A program made the position numbers and the translations under genes. From the NCBI GenBank assembly GCA_031257595.1, contig JAIROH010000138.1, positions 1 to 8,953 on the forward strand: a DNA stretch of 8,953 bases, in the 5' to 3' direction. Shown piece by piece: positions 6,502 to 8,953 of the stretch; position 1 is the stretch's first letter, and each line of letters opens with the position of its first letter. The notes below the pieces were generated by a model. That model made no database searches. It was not told where the DNA came from and worked only from the letters and a program-made list of their open reading frames with translations. The stretch comes from Treponema sp. (GTDB lineage: Bacteria > Spirochaetota > Spirochaetia > Treponematales > Breznakiellaceae).

Positions 6502-7101
6502 TTAAATTCCCACGCCGGTTTTGAACGCGCGTGCAAGGTGATCTTCCCACCGGCTTTTCCGGCTTTCAAGTTCCCTGGATGCGCCGTCAAAGATAACAAA
6601 CTCCTTTGATTTGACCCGGTCAAAAAGCCTGTCCTGGAGCATTACCTTTTCCAGGGCGCCGAGTATTCCCGTTTCGTGAAAGTACTCCATCGTGTTGCCC
6701 GCCACGCAGAGCACAAGACCCTTTTCAAGCTGTTTCATCGTCCTGCCGTTTTTATCCGTATCAAGGCCGTAAGCGAAACCGTAGGTCCAGACCCGGTCGA
6801 ACCAGCCTACCATTTTTGCCGGGGCGTCGCTCCAGAAAAGCGGAAAGATAAAAACGATTGCGTCGCTGGCGTTAATCTTGTCCTGCTCCGCCTGTACGTC
6901 ACCGGGAACCGGAAGGTCCCGCCGGTAAAACGCTTCGCGCCGGTATTCTTCTTCGCTCATGTCGGTCGTAAAATTCATCCTGTACAAATCTGAAACAAGG
7001 TACGAATGGCCTGAATGTTCGAGGCCCGCGATAAAGCTGTCCCGTACATGCCGGGTAAGGGAATCTTCACTGGGATGGGCGTACACAATAAAAACCTTCA
7101 C
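6502..7101 (-). CDS. Flavodoxin-fold NAD(P)H oxidoreductase (quinone reductase-like)
   Basis: A 199-aa protein of the Flavodoxin_2 family (NQO1/MdaB/KefF-like), cytoplasmic and FMN- or FAD-binding, which reduces quinones or similar acceptors with NAD(P)H. Visible features are the N-terminal strand with KVFIVYAHPSEDS (flavin phosphate loop, about residues 2-14), the central strand AIVFIFPLFWSDAPAKMVGWFD (81-102) and WTYGFAYG (105-112), all typical of the family. I chose GTG 7101, which gives MKVFIVYAHP and has GGGAGAG at 7117-7111, 9 nt upstream. The ATG at 7119 lies four bases from the predicted -10 box, so it should not be in the mRNA; longer forms would run through the promoter. It is first in an operon with the amylase. 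A redox role beside a glucan enzyme is not an obvious pathway. Confidence 0.9.
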   Translation of the reverse strand: MKVFIVYAHPSEDSLTRHVRDSFIAGLEHSGHSYLVSDLYRMNFTTDMSEEEYRREAFYRRDLPVPGDVQAEQDKINASDAIVFIFPLFWSDAPAKMVGWFDRVWTYGFAYGLDTDKNGRTMKQLEKGLVLCVAGNTMEYFHETGILGALEKVMLQDRLFDRVKSKEFVIFDGASRELESRKSRWEDHLARAFKTGVGI

Positions 7102-7123
7102 GTTACCGAACTCTCCCATCCCA

Positions 7124-7152
7124 ACTATAGTACAGGCCCGGCAATCTGTAAA
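7124..7152 (-). promoter_or_regulatory. Promoter of the oxidoreductase-amylase operon
   Basis: On the minus strand TTTACA (7152-7147), a 17-bp spacer and TATAGT (7129-7124) form a near-consensus promoter. Transcription should begin at about 7117, which supports the GTG start at 7101. It faces away from the ABC-F promoter and shares extended similarity with it. Confidence 0.65.
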
Positions 7153-7155
7153 GTA

Positions 7156-7197
7156 AACAGCGGTAATTCTCAGTTTTTGAAACTGAGAATTGCTGTT
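7156..7197. repeat. Palindrome centred between two divergent promoters, candidate operator
   Basis: AATTCTCAGTTT (7165-7176) and AAACTGAGAATT (7180-7191) pair perfectly around TTG. Beyond a 3-nt asymmetry on the left, AACAGC (7156-7161) pairs with GCTGTT (7192-7197). The 12-bp core lies 12 bp from each -35 box. A dimeric regulator bound here would be placed to control both genes. A dispersed palindromic repeat is the alternative. Confidence 0.75.
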
Positions 7198-7203
7198 GCT
7201 TCC

Positions 7204-7233
7204 TTGACAGTATGCCGTTTTATGCGTGATAAT
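7204..7233 (+). promoter_or_regulatory. Promoter of the ABC-F gene
   Basis: A perfect TTGACA (7204-7209) is followed by an 18-bp spacer and GATAAT (7228-7233). Transcription should start at about 7240, giving a leader of about 105 nt before the ABC-F start codon. Confidence 0.7.
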
Positions 7234-7239
7234 CGAATT

Positions 7240-7345
7240 GTTCCAAAACCGAGGTTTCGGAAACCCCAAACATCTGCCACAAACGGAGGAAAAAAAGCGA
7301 AATGAAAAACGAATAACATTGAAACCCACATTCGAGGAGGTCTCT
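7240..7345 (+). promoter_or_regulatory. Long 5' leader of ABC-F gene with minicistron and competing hairpins
   Basis: The predicted transcript leader contains GGAGGA (7285-7290), then 11 nt later ATG AAA AAC GAA TAA (7302-7316), a possible four-residue peptide MKNE. Upstream, CCGA/TCGG (7249-7260) and GGTTT/AAACC (7253-7265) are small hairpins that exclude each other. The GGTTTCGG stretch can alternatively pair, with two G-U wobbles, to TTGAAACC (7319-7326) just before the ABC-F ribosome binding site. The parts resemble a translation-sensing leader, but the stems are short and no clear intrinsic terminator is present. Confidence 0.35.
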
Positions 7346-8836
7346 ATGTTGTTCTTTCATGACGTGAGCTTTTTCTATCCGTCTTCCATTTATCCCGTAC
7401 TGGAAAACATCAGCGCCGAATTTTATCCCGGCTGGACCGGCGTGACGGGTGACAACGGATCGGGTAAAACAACGTTCCTTATGCTGGCCGCCGGGCTGCT
7501 CGAAGCCCGGACGGGGACCGTTTCGGGGGCGGGAGGATTGTACTGCGCCCAGCGTACCGACAATATTCCGGATCTGTGGGAAGATTTTTTTTCTTCCCCG
7601 GACAGCGGAACGGGGCGGCTTATATCCCTTCTCGGCATTGAGGCGGACTGGCCCTACCGCTGGGAAACACTCAGCCATGGCGAAAGAAAACGCCTGCAGC
7701 TGGGGATCGCCCTCTGGCGGGAACCGGAACTGCTGGCCCTTGACGAGCCGACCAATCATCTTGACCGGGACGCAAAGGCCCTTGTCGCGGCCGCCCTTGG
7801 ATCGTATTCCGGCGTTGGACTTTTGGTAAGCCACGACAGGGCGCTTCTTGATCAACTCTGCGGGAACTGCCTTTTTCTGCGGCAGGGGAAAGCGACGCTC
7901 AGGCCCGGCGGCGTTTCCAAAGGACTCGCCGAGGAAGATCGGGAATTTCTTGAACTAAAGCGGCTGCGTAAAAATCTTTCCGGCGAACGGGAACGCCTTG
8001 CCGCGGAAACGGAAGCCCGGCGGCGGGTGGTTGAAAGCTCAAAGAACCGGTTTTCCAAAAAAAATCTTGATCCAAAAGACAGCGACTACAGGGGAAAGAT
8101 CAACCTGGCCCGGCTCTCCGGCAAGGACAGGAACGGAGCGGATCTGTACAAACACATGAAGAAGCGGCTTGACCGGCTCGACGCGAACCTGGCTTCCGTT
8201 TCGACAACAGGGAGACGGAAACTGGGAATCAGAATGGAGACCTCTCGATCCAGGATGGACAGGCTTTGCGTTGTTCCTCCGGGGATTATCCCGCTGGGCG
8301 AAGAGCGCGGCCTTGTTGTTCCGGAACTGGTGATACACCCCGAAGACAGGATAGCCCTTAGCGGGCCGAACGGAACGGGAAAATCAACCCTGCTGGGCCG
8401 TATAGTAAGCCTGCTCCCGCCGATGCTGCCGGTGTTGTACATCCCCCAGGAAATAAGCGCCGAAGAAGCCCGGGCGGCGCTTGCCGAAATAGAACAGGAA
8501 ACGGAAAAAAACAGGGGTGAAATATTTTCCCGCTTTTCCCGGCTCGGTTCCGATCCCGCCCTGCTGCTTCAGTCCCGGCTTCCCAGCCCCGGCGAAATCA
8601 GAAAGCTTCTTATAGCCCGGAGTATTTTTCTCAACCCCGCCCTTATCATTATGGACGAGCCGACCAACCACATGGACCTTAATTCGGTAAGACTGCTGGA
8701 AGAAGTGTTGGCGGAACTTGACTGCGCCCTGCTTTTGGCAAGCCACGACGAAGTTTTTCTTTCCGTCCTTTCCGTCATCGAATGGACGATAGAAGGGCCG
8801 CCGCGCGGCCCAAAAGTCCGCCTATCCGTCCACTAG
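7346..8836 (+). CDS. ABC-F family ATPase (ribosome-associated)
   Basis: A soluble 496-aa protein with two ABC ATPase domains and no membrane segments, the hallmark of ABC-F translation factors, which bind the ribosomal E site. The first domain has Walker A GDNGSGKT (35-42), signature LSHGE (109-113), Walker B LLALDEP (129-135) and His163. The second has GPNGTGKS (340-347), a degenerate signature LPSPGE (412-417), LIIMDEP (433-439) and His467. The linker between them (about 195-310) is charged and helical, with DSDYRGKINLARLSGKD, and should contain the tRNA-contacting element. The start is ATG 7346, with GAGGAGG (7334-7340) five bases upstream. An in-frame extension to 7226 would lie inside the promoter. 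Length is close to that of antibiotic-protection ABC-F proteins (about 490-520 aa), but resistance cannot be concluded from sequence alone. Confidence 0.92.
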   Translation: MLFFHDVSFFYPSSIYPVLENISAEFYPGWTGVTGDNGSGKTTFLMLAAGLLEARTGTVSGAGGLYCAQRTDNIPDLWEDFFSSPDSGTGRLISLLGIEADWPYRWETLSHGERKRLQLGIALWREPELLALDEPTNHLDRDAKALVAAALGSYSGVGLLVSHDRALLDQLCGNCLFLRQGKATLRPGGVSKGLAEEDREFLELKRLRKNLSGERERLAAETEARRRVVESSKNRFSKKNLDPKDSDYRGKINLARLSGKDRNGADLYKHMKKRLDRLDANLASVSTTGRRKLGIRMETSRSRMDRLCVVPPGIIPLGEERGLVVPELVIHPEDRIALSGPNGTGKSTLLGRIVSLLPPMLPVLYIPQEISAEEARAALAEIEQETEKNRGEIFSRFSRLGSDPALLLQSRLPSPGEIRKLLIARSIFLNPALIIMDEPTNHMDLNSVRLLEEVLAELDCALLLASHDEVFLSVLSVIEWTIEGPPRGPKVRLSVH

Positions 8837-8917
8837 TGTTCTGTCTTAATCAAAGGACATAATAACGGCTTTCGTCCGCGTCGCTGCTTATCGAGGCAGG
8901 CACACGAAAAAGTTTGG

Positions 8918-8953
8918 GGGCCTGTCCGCAAAAACCCGCCCCGGGACAGGCCC
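8918..8953. terminator. Hairpin downstream of ABC-F gene, possible terminator, cut by window edge
   Basis: GGGCCTGTCC (8918-8927) pairs perfectly with GGACAGGCCC (8944-8953) around a 16-nt C-rich loop, ending exactly at the window edge. Any following T-run is out of view. It lies 81 bp past the ABC-F stop; the sequence between shows no gene that I can support. It shares CTGTCC and CCGGGACA words with the palindrome at 3933-3953. Confidence 0.55.

Noticed and set aside
5648..6505. 285-codon open frame on the plus strand opposite the amylase
   Set aside because: It is a shadow of the GH13 gene, whose four catalytic regions are intact on the minus strand.
7102..7329. N-terminal extension of the oxidoreductase up to position 7329
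   Set aside because: It would run backwards through both divergent promoters and the palindrome. The family N-terminus begins at KVFIVYAHP.
7220..7855. 211-codon minus-strand frame crossing the ABC-F start and its promoter
   Set aside because: It overlaps the ABC-F Walker A, signature and Walker B coding region and resembles no family.
1..8953. Defence system, toxin-antitoxin pair, phage or integrative element
   Set aside because: None of the genes carries the relevant domains. The ABC-F and NYN proteins are each explained by housekeeping or stress roles, and there is no integrase, tRNA or attachment site.

Overview
The window looks like a chromosomal stretch of a moderately GC-rich bacterium. 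The set of genes, the Lys/Ala-rich tail on one enzyme and the many small intergenic palindromes remind me of a termite-gut or other host-associated treponeme (spirochaete). This is an impression from protein style, not a search result. There are no rRNA or tRNA genes, no CRISPR array, no transposase and no recognisable phage genes. It reads as ordinary metabolic and housekeeping sequence, with some interesting control regions.

Layout, left to right. (1) A probable gene start on the minus strand runs off the left edge (1-142). (2) A minus-strand two-gene operon follows: an SDR16C/retinol-dehydrogenase-like short-chain dehydrogenase with a histone-H1-like C-terminal tail (1692-2771), then an aldehyde dehydrogenase (199-1695). 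The two overlap by ATGA and together could oxidise an alcohol to an acid in two NAD-linked steps. (3) A plus-strand gene (2986-3921) encodes a NYN-domain putative ribonuclease fused to a cold-shock/S1-like OB fold. (4) Convergent to it is a ten-helix EamA/DMT permease (3954-4958, minus). (5) A 182-bp gap carries two strong inverted repeats. (6) A minus-strand operon encodes a flavodoxin-fold NAD(P)H quinone-type oxidoreductase (6502-7101) followed 20 bp later by a cytoplasmic GH13 alpha-amylase-family enzyme (5141-6481). (7) Divergent from it on the plus strand is an ABC-F ATPase (7346-8836), the ribosome-associated family that includes antibiotic-protection factors. The window ends in a hairpin.

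The most notable part is the 244-bp divergent region 7102-7345. Two near-consensus sigma-70-type promoters point away from each other. A perfect 12-bp-arm palindrome sits exactly midway, 12 bp from each -35 box, and similarity between the two arms continues through the -35 boxes. The ABC-F transcript would also have a leader of about 105 nt with a four-codon minicistron and competing hairpins. Also notable are the basic tail on the dehydrogenase and two genes whose predicted -10 boxes sit just upstream of the start codon with no Shine-Dalgarno sequence.
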